The notes: generated by a model from the letters alone, not told the origin. A stretch of 12,661 bases of DNA from Planctomicrobium piriforme (GCA_945877965.1 CAMCTH010000067.1:1-12661); one strand, 5' to 3'; numbered from the stretch's first letter, positions 1 to 7,029 are shown. Made by a program: numbers and translations.

Positions 1-1
1 G

Positions 2-46
2 GCGAAACCGCAAGCGAACCGCGCCGCCGCACGCTTGCGGTTTCGC
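2..46. repeat. Perfect 15-bp inverted repeat (hairpin)
   Basis: The arm GCGAAACCGCAAGCG (2-16) is exactly reverse-complemented at 32-46, around a 15-nt loop. The stem is strong, but no T-run follows on the plus strand (GTGCACAACT). It could be the 3' hairpin of a gene ending just before the window, or a dispersed palindromic repeat. The hairpin is seen directly; its role is inferred. Confidence 0.75.
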
Positions 47-728
47 GTGCACAACTAAATAGCGCGCGTACCGCGGCGCACCCGACCTTGAATTGCCAAA
101 GAAAAAAGTGCGTCGTCGCTCGCGCTGCGGCGAGCCTCTTGTACGAACCGAGTCTCGAGACGTTTCTCGCCGCGCGTCGCGCTCGAACCGCAAAGGTTCC
201 GCGACGCGAGGCGCCAGCGACGACGCACCGAACGACGCCCGTTCCGATCACCAGGATCCGAAGTTTCGCTCCGGCTTTTTGCAGACGACGCGCGTCGTTC
301 CTGATCGCGTCGCCCAGGCGAAGTCGCGGGCCGATTCGAGCCGCCGCGTCGCGCGAGAATCGTGGGTTTGCCAAGTTGGCAACCGTGCCTCGATCGTCGC
401 TCGACGTTGCCGTTCGCACCGGACCGCAGGCGGTCGCTTCGCTTAGTTCGACTTCTCACGAAGCCTGAACCGGACCGACGTCGTCGCGCGCCGTACGTCC
501 CGAGTTCGCCGAGCACGGTCTCGGGGAACTCGTTCCATCCGGCTGGGGGGCGATGGCTCGACACAAGCGGGCCGAGCGGGATCGCTCCGTTCACACCACG
601 ATTCTGCTTCCGCACGACTGGCTACGGCGAACGTTTCGAAACCCGAGGGTCGGGGTCCGCAGCAAAGTAACGAAGCCGAGCTTGCCACAGAGGCCGGCGC
701 AATTTCAAGGAGGAAAAAAATCGACGCT
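47..728. other. Gene-poor region, no recognisable gene
   Basis: Several overlapping open frames exist on both strands, but all translate to Arg/Ser/Ala-rich sequence with no hydrophobic core pattern, domain motif or signal peptide, and none has a ribosome-binding site at its start. I looked for and did not see the hallmark core sequences of RNase P RNA, tmRNA, SRP RNA, tRNA or rRNA. The region holds a 15-bp palindrome at 368-382 and an anti-SD-complementary AAGGAGG at 707-713, followed by an A-run with no usable start codon. It may be a decayed gene, a long leader or an uncharacterised RNA. Nothing in it decides between these. Confidence 0.6.
368..382. repeat. 15-bp perfect palindrome TTGCCAAGTTGGCAA
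   Basis: Two 7-base half-sites, TTGCCAA and TTGGCAA, flank a single central G. The size and symmetry resemble a dimeric-repressor operator, but no gene start lies close downstream. A 7+1+7 palindrome is expected about once by chance in a window this size, so a function is only a possibility. Confidence 0.2.
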
Positions 729-761
729 CGTTTAGCCGCCGGGTTGCCCGGCGGCTAAACG
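729..761. repeat. Perfect 15-bp stem, 3-nt loop hairpin
   Basis: The arm CGTTTAGCCGCCGGG (729-743) pairs exactly with 747-761 around a TTG loop. It lies about 115 bp before the start of the propeller gene. No T-tract follows it on the plus strand. On the minus strand a run of seven T (complement of 714-720) follows after 8 nt, which is too distant for a classical terminator. It may be a dispersed palindromic repeat, a bidirectional transcription stop or a leader structure. The stem is certain; the function is not. Confidence 0.8.
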
Positions 762-794
762 TCCAGTTTCTCCCCCTTGGGCCCGACCCGGACA

Positions 795-824
795 CTGGCA
801 TGCCGTCGCGCTGCCGCGTATTAT
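795..824 (+). promoter_or_regulatory. Putative sigma70-type promoter for the propeller/cytochrome operon
   Basis: A CTGGCA box (795-800, 4/6 to the -35 consensus) and TATTAT (819-824, 5/6 to the -10 consensus) are separated by 18 bp. They lie downstream of the 729-761 hairpin and would give a leader of about 45 nt before the ATG at 876. Motif match only. Confidence 0.35.
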
Positions 825-875
825 CAACTCGTTCGTTTCCCTCCGTCCGATTCCTCCCTGAGTGAGCTTCCAGCT

Positions 876-2885
876 ATGCGACTTTCCCTGTTCCGCCTCC
901 TCGCGCTCGTCGTACTCGGCGGCCTCGCCCCATCGGCGACCGCGTTCGAAATGCCGGTCGTTACGCCTCTGGCCGACGGCCTCAAGAACCCCGAGTCGGT
1001 CGCGGTCGGCTTCGCGACGGTCGACGGCAAAGGCAAGTTCACGATCGTCGTCTCCGAGATCGGCGAGTTCGGCACCGACGGCGACGGCAAGATCACGATC
1101 CTCGACGGCGCGAACAAGAAGCCCCTGGCCGAAGGACTCGACGATCCGAAGGGGATCGTCTTCGTCGGCGAACAACTCTTCGTGACCGACAAGACTCGCG
1201 TCTGGCGGATCGGCCCCAAGGGAGGCAAAGAGGTCTTCGCGGCGGCCGAGGCGTTCCCCGTCGCGCCGAAGTTTCTGAACGACATCGAAGCCGACTCGGC
1301 CGGCAATCTGTACGTCTCCGACTCGGGCGACTTGAAGGGGGGCGAAGGAGCCGTCTACAAGATCACTCCCGACGGCAAGGTCACGACCATCCTCGACAAG
1401 ACGAAGGTCCGCGCTCCGAACGGCCTGCTGCTCGACGGCGACGACGTTCTGTTGGTCGCCGACTTCTTTAGCGGCGACCTGAACCGCTTGAGCCTGAAAG
1501 ACGGCACGATGACGAAGATCGCCGAAGGTCTCGACGGCGGCGACGGCTTGGTCTTCGACTTCGACGGCAATCTGTACGTCACGCAATGGTCGAAGGGCGT
1601 GCTGAGCATCCTCCGCGACGGCAAAGGTCCCGCGGTCCCGTACGGTCCGAAGTTCACCGCGTCGGCCGATCATTGCCTAAACCCGAAGACCGGCCAACTG
1701 CTGATCCCCGACATGAAGGCCGGCACCGTCGTCGGCGTCTCGATCGTCTCGGCCGCTCCGACCGACATCGACGCCAAGCCGTTGACGACCGTTCGCTTCG
1801 AGCCGGCCTTCACGCAGATCGAAGAGATCGAACGACCGATCATTCTGACACATGCCGGCGACGGCTCGGGCCGCGTCTTCATCGCCTCGCAGAAGGGGAA
1901 CATCTACGTGCTCGATTCGGCCACCGATACGGCCGAGCCGCGGTTGTTCTTCGATTTCCAAGCGCACGTAACCTACAAGGACAACGAGAACGAAGAGGGC
2001 TTCCTCGGCCTCGCGTTCCATCCGCAATTTAAAACGAACGGCGAGTTCTTCGTCTTCTACACCAAGAAAGACGCCGAGCCGCACACGTCGGTCATCTCGC
2101 GCTTCACCGCTAACAAGGCGACCCCGCAGACGGCCGACGCCAAGACGGAACAAGAGATCATCCGCATTCCGCAGCCGTTCTGGAATCACAACGGCGGCAC
2201 GATCGCCTTCGGCCCCGACGGCAAGTTGTACGTCGGCCTGGGCGACGGCGGCGCGGCCGACGATCCGATGGGGAACGGCCAGAACCTGAGCACGATCAAC
2301 GGTTCCATCTTGCGACTCGACGTCGATGCGAAAGATCCGGGCCTCGGGTACGCCGTGCCGAAGGACAATCCCTTCGTCGGCAAAGAAGGAGCCCGCGGTG
2401 AAATTTGGGCCTACGGCGTCCGCAACATTTGGCGCCTCGCGTTCGATCCGAAGACGAGCACCCTTTGGGCCGCCGACGTCGGACAGAACATTTGGGAAGA
2501 GATCAACCTGATCGTCAAGGGCGGCAACTACGGTTGGAACCAACGCGAAGGAATGCACAAGTTCCGCGCGAACGGCTCGGGCCCGAAGCCGGAGTTCATC
2601 GAACCGATTTGGGAATACCATCACGACATCGGTCGCTCGATCACCGGCGGCCACGTCTACCGCGGCCAGAAGATTCCGCAGTTGCAAGGTTGGTATCTCT
2701 ATGCCGACTACATCCGCGGCACCGTCTGGGCGTTGCAGTATGACGAAGCCTCGAAGAAGCTGCTGGCCAACCGCGAGATTCCGGGCAATGTCAGCCCGGT
2801 CGTCTCGTTCGGCGAAGACCAATCGGGCGAGAGCTACTTCATCACGACCGGCAACCGGTTCTATCGCATCGTCAACGGTCAATAA
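876..2885 (+). CDS. Exported two-propeller protein: SMP-30/NHL-like domain + PQQ-type glucose/sorbosone dehydrogenase domain
   Basis: This 669-residue protein begins with a typical signal peptide (hydrophobic core about residues 5-18, cleavage near Ala-Thr-Ala-Phe around residue 23). The ATG at 876 is chosen because the signal peptide starts there; the upstream in-frame TTG at 777 would bury it. Residues about 27-292 are a six-bladed-propeller-like region (repeats such as GNLYVSDSG and APNGLLLDGDDVLLVADF) of the SMP-30/NHL type. Residues about 307-667 match the glucose/sorbosone dehydrogenase family: NHNGGTIAFGPDGKLYVGLGDGG holds the expected catalytic-base His at residue 438, and GVRNIWRLAFDP (515-526) and EINLIVKGGNYGW (542-554) match conserved PQQ-site segments of soluble glucose dehydrogenase. 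It probably oxidises a sugar or sugar alcohol outside the cytoplasm, but the substrate cannot be read from the sequence. It is the first gene of a likely operon. Some planctomycete relatives may bind without catalysis. Confidence 0.88.
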   Translation: MRLSLFRLLALVVLGGLAPSATAFEMPVVTPLADGLKNPESVAVGFATVDGKGKFTIVVSEIGEFGTDGDGKITILDGANKKPLAEGLDDPKGIVFVGEQLFVTDKTRVWRIGPKGGKEVFAAAEAFPVAPKFLNDIEADSAGNLYVSDSGDLKGGEGAVYKITPDGKVTTILDKTKVRAPNGLLLDGDDVLLVADFFSGDLNRLSLKDGTMTKIAEGLDGGDGLVFDFDGNLYVTQWSKGVLSILRDGKGPAVPYGPKFTASADHCLNPKTGQLLIPDMKAGTVVGVSIVSAAPTDIDAKPLTTVRFEPAFTQIEEIERPIILTHAGDGSGRVFIASQKGNIYVLDSATDTAEPRLFFDFQAHVTYKDNENEEGFLGLAFHPQFKTNGEFFVFYTKKDAEPHTSVISRFTANKATPQTADAKTEQEIIRIPQPFWNHNGGTIAFGPDGKLYVGLGDGGAADDPMGNGQNLSTINGSILRLDVDAKDPGLGYAVPKDNPFVGKEGARGEIWAYGVRNIWRLAFDPKTSTLWAADVGQNIWEEINLIVKGGNYGWNQREGMHKFRANGSGPKPEFIEPIWEYHHDIGRSITGGHVYRGQKIPQLQGWYLYADYIRGTVWALQYDEASKKLLANREIPGNVSPVVSFGEDQSGESYFITTGNRFYRIVNGQ

Positions 2886-2894
2886 CGACTCGTT

Positions 2895-2932
2895 CTCGTT
2901 CCGGGTCTCCGGCTTGGGAGTGCAGGAACGAG
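2895..2932 (+). repeat. Intercistronic hairpin between propeller and cytochrome genes
   Basis: CTCGTTCC (2895-2902) pairs with GGAACGAG (2925-2932). Inside, CTCC (2907-2910) pairs with GGAG (2917-2920), leaving a 4x4 internal loop and a 6-nt apical loop. It lies within the 57-bp gap before the GTG at 2943 and has no T-run, so it may modulate read-through or transcript stability rather than stop transcription. Confidence 0.4.
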
Positions 2933-2942
2933 CCGTAAAACA

Positions 2943-5465
2943 GTGAGGTCCGTCGTGCTCCGCCTCGCGTGGGTAGCGATGTTCGTATTCGGCGCGACCG
3001 CTCAGGTCGTTGCCGCGGACGGATCGTCGCTGAGCTACTCGCGGGACGTGCTGCCGATCTTGGCCAAGAACTGCTTCGCCTGTCACGGGCCGGACGAGGC
3101 GCATCGCCAGGCCGACTTGCGACTCGATCAGCGCGAAGGGGCGTTGGCGGCGCTGCCGAGCGGTGAGTGGGCCGTCGTCGCTGCGAAGCCGGACGAAAGC
3201 GAGTTGCTGCGCCGCGTCGTGACGGACGACGCCGATTTGCGAATGCCGCCGGCCAAGCACGGCCCGCCGCTGACGCCGGAGCAAGTCGCGATCTTGCGCC
3301 GTTGGATTGCCGACGGAGCGTCGTACGCGCCGCATTGGTCGTTCGTCGCCCCGCAGCCGGTGAAGAACCAAGCGGCGGTGCGCAACGAGCTTGACCGCTT
3401 CCTCGTCGCGAAGTTGGAAGCGACGGGCCTGCCGCCGAACGACGAGGCCGAAGCGGATATTCTTTGTCGCCGCTTGTATCTCGACCTAATCGGCCTCCCG
3501 CCGACGCCGGAGCAGGTGGCGGAGTTTGTCCGCGCTTACTCGAACTCAAAAGGGCGAGAGCAAGCTTACACTGCGCTAATCGACACACTCCTCGCGTCGC
3601 CGCACTTTGGCGAACGTTGGGCGCGGCCCTGGCTCGACGTCGCCCGGTATGCCGATAGTCGCTGTTACGGCTCCGATCCGCTTCGGCCGAACATTTGGCC
3701 TTATCGCGATTGGGTCATTCGCGCGTTCAATCGGAACTTGCCGTACGACGAGTTCGTGGTCGAGCAACTCGCCGGCGATCTGTTGCCCGACGCAACCGAC
3801 GAGCAGCGACTCGCGACGGCGTTCCATCGCAACACAATGACGAACACCGAAGGGGGCACCGACGACGAAGAGTTCCGCGTCGCGGCCGTCAACGATCGGA
3901 CCCACGTCACGTTCCAGGCCTTCATGGGCCTGACAATGGGCTGCGCGAAATGCCACAACCACAAGTACGACCCGATCACGCAGTGTGAATACTATCGCAC
4001 GTTCGCGATCTTCAATCAGTCGGAAGACTCGGACAAAGCCGACGAATCGCCGACGATGCCGCTCGCCGATGAGACCGAGGCCAAGAAGAAAATCGAACGC
4101 GAACGAGTGCAAGCCGAACTCGACCCGCTGAAGAAACAGAACGACGAATTGAAAGCGGCCGTTGAGAAAAACGCTGCAAAGAAGGACGTGCCGAAGGCCG
4201 AAGTCGAAGCGGCGCAAAAGCAATACGACACCGTGCGGAAGCAAGTCCGCGAGTTGGAGAGCAAGCTCAACGCGCTCAAACCGCTGGCCGTCCCGGTGAT
4301 GCGGGAGTTGCCGACGGAGAAACGTCGACCGTCGTTCATCTTCGTCAAAGGGAATCATCTCACGCCGGGCGACGCGGTTGAGCCGGGCTTGCCCGCCTCG
4401 TTCCATGCCGTGCCGACGACGACCGCAGCGCAAAAAAATCTCGATCGCCTCGCGCTCGCCCGCTGGATCGTCGACCCGAAGAACCCGCTGACGGCCCGCG
4501 TCGCGGTCAATCGGATCTGGGCGCAGTTGTTCGGCATCGGTCTCGTCGAAACCGAAGAGGATTTCGGCATCCAGGGCTCGCCGCCGAGTCACCCGGAATT
4601 GCTCGATTGGCTGGCAGTCAGCTTCGCTGAGGGGAGACCGGAGACCGGAGACCTGAGACTTGAGTCAAACAAGACCTCTCTCACTCCTGTCTCTAGTCTC
4701 TCGTCTCCAGTCACCCCGTGGGACGTCAAAGCCCTCATCAAACAGATCGTCACGAGCGCGACGTATCGCCGTTCGTCGCACGTCTCGGCGACGGCGTTGA
4801 AACTCGATCCGCGTAATCGGCTGCTCGGCCGCGCGCCGCGGTTTCGCTTGGAAGCCGAACTCGTCCGCGATCAGGCCCTCGCGCTCTCGGGTCTGCTCAG
4901 CAAGAAAATCGGCGGGCCGAGCGTCTTCCCGCCGCAGCCCGCCGGCATGTGGCAAGCGGCCTTCAACGGTGAGCGGACTTGGACGACGAGCCCGGGCGAA
5001 GACAAATACCGTCGCGGGCTGTACACGTTCTGGCGACGCACCGTGCCGTATCCTTCGATGGCGACGTTCGACGCCCCGAGCCGCGAGACCTGCTCGGTCC
5101 GCCGCATCCGTACGAACACGCCGTTGCAGGCCTTCGTCACACTGAACGATCCCGTCTACGTCGAGGCGGCGCAAGCCTTGGCCCGCCGCATCGTTCGCGA
5201 AGGGGGCTCGTCGACCGATGAGCGACTCCGCTTCGCGCTACGGCTCTGCACCGGCCGCGAACCGCAAGCGGAGCAAGTCGCGCCGTTGGCGGCGCTCTTG
5301 GACGATGAACTGCAACATTACCGCAGCGATCCGAAGGCGACCGCGGCCTTGACCTCCGCACCGCTCGGCCCGTTGCCTAAAGAACTCGATGCGGCCGAGA
5401 TCGCGGCGTGGACCGTCGTCGCCAATGTGTTGCTCAATCTCGACGCCGTGCTGACGCGGAGTTGA
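2943..5465 (+). CDS. Planctomycete cytochrome protein: PSCyt1 + DUF1549 (PSCyt2) + DUF1553 (PSD1)
   Basis: This is an 840-residue exported protein. A signal peptide spans residues 1-25 (ending QVVAA-DG). PSCyt1 covers about 30-125, with the haem-type motif C44-F-A-C47-H48 followed by GPDEAHRQADLRLD, which is diagnostic of the family. DUF1549 covers about 148-357 and includes a second CxxCH (C334-A-K-C337-H338, in CAKCHNHKYDPI). A charged coiled-coil-like stretch runs from about 378 to 447. DUF1553 covers about 495-835 (NPLTARVAVNRIWAQLFG, SATYRRSS, RRIRTNTPLQAFVTLNDP). Residues about 564-592 are an unusual Ser/Thr/Pro-rich insert encoded by the inverted repeat at 4631-4717. The start is GTG at 2943; GTG 2955 would also leave a signal peptide. 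The biochemical role of the family is not established; a redox or electron-transfer role is inferred from the CxxCH motifs. It is followed 3 bp later by a DUF1501 gene, the usual partner. Confidence 0.93.
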   Translation: MRSVVLRLAWVAMFVFGATAQVVAADGSSLSYSRDVLPILAKNCFACHGPDEAHRQADLRLDQREGALAALPSGEWAVVAAKPDESELLRRVVTDDADLRMPPAKHGPPLTPEQVAILRRWIADGASYAPHWSFVAPQPVKNQAAVRNELDRFLVAKLEATGLPPNDEAEADILCRRLYLDLIGLPPTPEQVAEFVRAYSNSKGREQAYTALIDTLLASPHFGERWARPWLDVARYADSRCYGSDPLRPNIWPYRDWVIRAFNRNLPYDEFVVEQLAGDLLPDATDEQRLATAFHRNTMTNTEGGTDDEEFRVAAVNDRTHVTFQAFMGLTMGCAKCHNHKYDPITQCEYYRTFAIFNQSEDSDKADESPTMPLADETEAKKKIERERVQAELDPLKKQNDELKAAVEKNAAKKDVPKAEVEAAQKQYDTVRKQVRELESKLNALKPLAVPVMRELPTEKRRPSFIFVKGNHLTPGDAVEPGLPASFHAVPTTTAAQKNLDRLALARWIVDPKNPLTARVAVNRIWAQLFGIGLVETEEDFGIQGSPPSHPELLDWLAVSFAEGRPETGDLRLESNKTSLTPVSSLSSPVTPWDVKALIKQIVTSATYRRSSHVSATALKLDPRNRLLGRAPRFRLEAELVRDQALALSGLLSKKIGGPSVFPPQPAGMWQAAFNGERTWTTSPGEDKYRRGLYTFWRRTVPYPSMATFDAPSRETCSVRRIRTNTPLQAFVTLNDPVYVEAAQALARRIVREGGSSTDERLRFALRLCTGREPQAEQVAPLAALLDDELQHYRSDPKATAALTSAPLGPLPKELDAAEIAAWTVVANVLLNLDAVLTRS
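4631..4717 (+). repeat. In-frame 87-bp inverted repeat built of 7-bp units
   Basis: The left arm (4631-4665) reads as tandem GAGACCN-like 7-mers. The right arm (4683-4717) reads as GTCTCNN 7-mers. The reverse complement of the right arm aligns to the left arm without gaps at 27 of 35 positions, around a 17-nt loop. The total of 87 bp is 29 codons, so the reading frame is kept. The encoded residues (about 564-592, Ser/Thr/Pro-rich) interrupt a conserved family segment: the flanks WLAVSFAE and WDVKALIKQIVTSATYR are normally almost adjacent. Its base composition and simple repeats are unlike the rest of the gene. Confidence 0.8.
5458..5461 (+). promoter_or_regulatory. Ribosome-binding site for the DUF1501 gene
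   Basis: GGAG lies 7 nt before the ATG at 5469, inside the last codons of the cytochrome gene. It supports the ATG start and suggests coupled translation of the two genes. Confidence 0.5.
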
Positions 5466-5468
5466 ACC

Positions 5469-6935
5469 ATGAACCCGCTCTTCGAACATCAACTCCATCA
5501 AACTCGTCGCCAGTTCTTGCAGACCGGCAAGCTTAGTCTCGGCGCCGTTGCGTTGGCGGCAATGAACGGCAAAGCAACAACAGCAGCCGCCGAACTCGAC
5601 GGTCGCAATCCGCTCGCGCCGCGCCGGCCGCCGTTGCCCGCGCGAGCCAAGAACGTCATCTATCTCCACATGTCCGGCGGACCGCCGCAGCAGGACTTGT
5701 TCGACTACAAGCCCGAACTCGTTAAACGGAACATGGAGCCGTGCCCCGACTCGCTCTTGAAGAATCAGCGGTTCGCCTTCATCAAGGGGCATCCCAAGAT
5801 GCTCGGCACGCCGTACAAGTTCGCGCAGCACGGCGACGGCGGCGCGTGGCTGAGCGAGCTCTGGCCGAATCTGGCGAAGCATGCCGACGATCTCTGCATC
5901 GTCCGTTCGCTGACGACCGATCAATTCAATCACGCGCCGGCCGAGCTGTTGCTATTCACCGGCTCGCAGAACTTCGGCGGGGCGGCGCTCGGCTCGTGGG
6001 TGACGTACGGACTCGGCTCGGAGAACGCCGATCTGCCGGGCTTCGTGGTGTTGGTTTCGGGCGGAACCGATCCGACCGGCGGCAAGAGTTTGTGGGGCTC
6101 CGGCTTTCTGCCTTCCGTGTTTCAAGGGGTGCAGTGCCGTACGGTCGGCGAGCCGATTTTGTATGTGAACGATCCGGCCGGCATGTCGCGTGACGTTCGT
6201 CGCCGCAGCCTCGACGCCTTGCAGCAACTGAATCAACTCGAACTCCGCGAGTTCGGCGATCCCGAGACGCTCGCGCGGATCGGTCAGTATGAACTCGCCT
6301 TCCGCATGCAGGCGGCGGTGCCGGACGTGATGAACATCGCCGACGAGCCGCAGCAGGTGCAGGACGAATACGGCGCGAAACCGGGCGAGTCGCGATTCGC
6401 CAACAATTGTTTGCTCGCACGACGCTTGGTCGAGCGCGGCACCCGCTTCGTGCAACTGTTCGATTGGGGTTGGGATTGCCACGGCACCGGGCCGGGCGAC
6501 GACATCGTGCAGCATTTGCCCAAGAAGTGCGAGCAGGTCGATCGCCCGATCGCGGCGCTGTTGGGCGATCTGAAACGTCGCGGCCTGTTGGACGAAACGC
6601 TCGTCGTCTGGGGCGGCGAGTTTGGGCGGACTTCAATGAACGAAGCTCGCGGCGGTTCGAAGTCGCTGGGGCGCGATCATCATCCGCATTGCTACACAAT
6701 GTGGTTCGCCGGCGGCGGCGTCCGCGCGGGAACGACCTTCGGCGAGACCGACGAGTTCGGCTATTTCATTCCGCGCGTGGAAGACAAAGTCGCGGTCCGC
6801 GACGTGCAGGCGACGATCCTCCACTTGCTGGGGATCGATCCTTATCGCCAAAAATATCCGTTCCAAGGTTTGGAACAACGACTGATCGGCCCCGACGACG
6901 CCGCAGCCCGCGTCCGCCGCGAATTGTTGGCGTAG
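5469..6935 (+). CDS. DUF1501 family protein with Tat leader
   Basis: A 488-residue protein, typical for the family. The N-terminus carries a twin-arginine motif (TRRQFLQTG, Arg13-Arg14) and a hydrophobic stretch (about 22-32) ending in an Ala-rich cleavage region near residue 41, so export through Tat in a folded state is likely. DUF1501 has the alkaline phosphatase/sulfatase-type fold. Segments that could hold the metal site are visible: FDWGWDCHG (331-339), WGGEFGRT (381-388) and GRDHHPHCYTMWFAGGG (401-417). NVIYLHMSGGPPQQDLFDYKP (62-82) is the conserved N-terminal signature. The substrate is unknown; hydrolysis of phosphate or sulfate esters is possible but unproven for this family. The gene starts 3 bp after the cytochrome gene, and the two are typically paired in planctomycetes, so the proteins probably act together. 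Confidence 0.93.
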   Translation: MNPLFEHQLHQTRRQFLQTGKLSLGAVALAAMNGKATTAAAELDGRNPLAPRRPPLPARAKNVIYLHMSGGPPQQDLFDYKPELVKRNMEPCPDSLLKNQRFAFIKGHPKMLGTPYKFAQHGDGGAWLSELWPNLAKHADDLCIVRSLTTDQFNHAPAELLLFTGSQNFGGAALGSWVTYGLGSENADLPGFVVLVSGGTDPTGGKSLWGSGFLPSVFQGVQCRTVGEPILYVNDPAGMSRDVRRRSLDALQQLNQLELREFGDPETLARIGQYELAFRMQAAVPDVMNIADEPQQVQDEYGAKPGESRFANNCLLARRLVERGTRFVQLFDWGWDCHGTGPGDDIVQHLPKKCEQVDRPIAALLGDLKRRGLLDETLVVWGGEFGRTSMNEARGGSKSLGRDHHPHCYTMWFAGGGVRAGTTFGETDEFGYFIPRVEDKVAVRDVQATILHLLGIDPYRQKYPFQGLEQRLIGPDDAAARVRRELLA

Positions 6936-6946
6936 ACGATAGGTCC

Positions 6947-6964
6947 TGTAGGGCGTTCCCTGCA
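6947..6964 (+). terminator. Small hairpin after the DUF1501 gene, possible weak terminator
   Basis: TGTAGGG (6947-6953) pairs with CCCTGCA (6958-6964, one G-T pair) around a CGTT loop, 12 nt after the stop codon. No T-run follows. Its position suggests operon end or 3' protection, but the stem is short. Confidence 0.3.
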
Positions 6965-7023
6965 AGTTCGCGTCGTCGCCATTCAATAATATCGATCGCC
7001 CTTCGCCGTCGGTCGTCGCCCGT

Positions 7024-7029
7024 TATACT
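7024..7029 (+). promoter_or_regulatory. Putative -10 element upstream of the aldolase gene
   Basis: TATACT stands out in a GC-rich 172-bp gap, about 80 bp before the ATG at 7108. The best -35 candidate at 16-bp spacing is the weak TTCGCC (7002-7007). With the hairpin after 6935, it suggests the aldolase has its own promoter. Confidence 0.3.

Noticed and set aside
55..615. Minus-strand open frame of 186 codons in the left region
   Set aside because: It is Arg/Ser-rich with no hydrophobic pattern, motif or ribosome-binding site, and overlapping frames on both strands look equally unconvincing.
777..875. TTG start for the propeller gene, adding 33 residues
   Set aside because: It would place 33 unlike residues before an obvious signal peptide that begins at the ATG at 876, and it would overlap the putative promoter.
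1677..3371. Long antisense open frame (564 codons) on the minus strand
   Set aside because: It runs through the ends of two genes with clear conserved domains on the plus strand. Its translation is Arg/Val/Asp-rich without motifs, as expected for an antisense shadow in GC-rich DNA.
3576..4592. Antisense open frame (338 codons) opposite the cytochrome-domain gene
   Set aside because: It is low-complexity (Arg/Phe/Val-rich), without domain motifs, and lies opposite a well-supported gene.
4631..4717. CRISPR-like array
   Set aside because: The units are about 7 bp, contiguous, without spacers, and arranged as an inverted pair, so this is a palindromic repeat and not a CRISPR.
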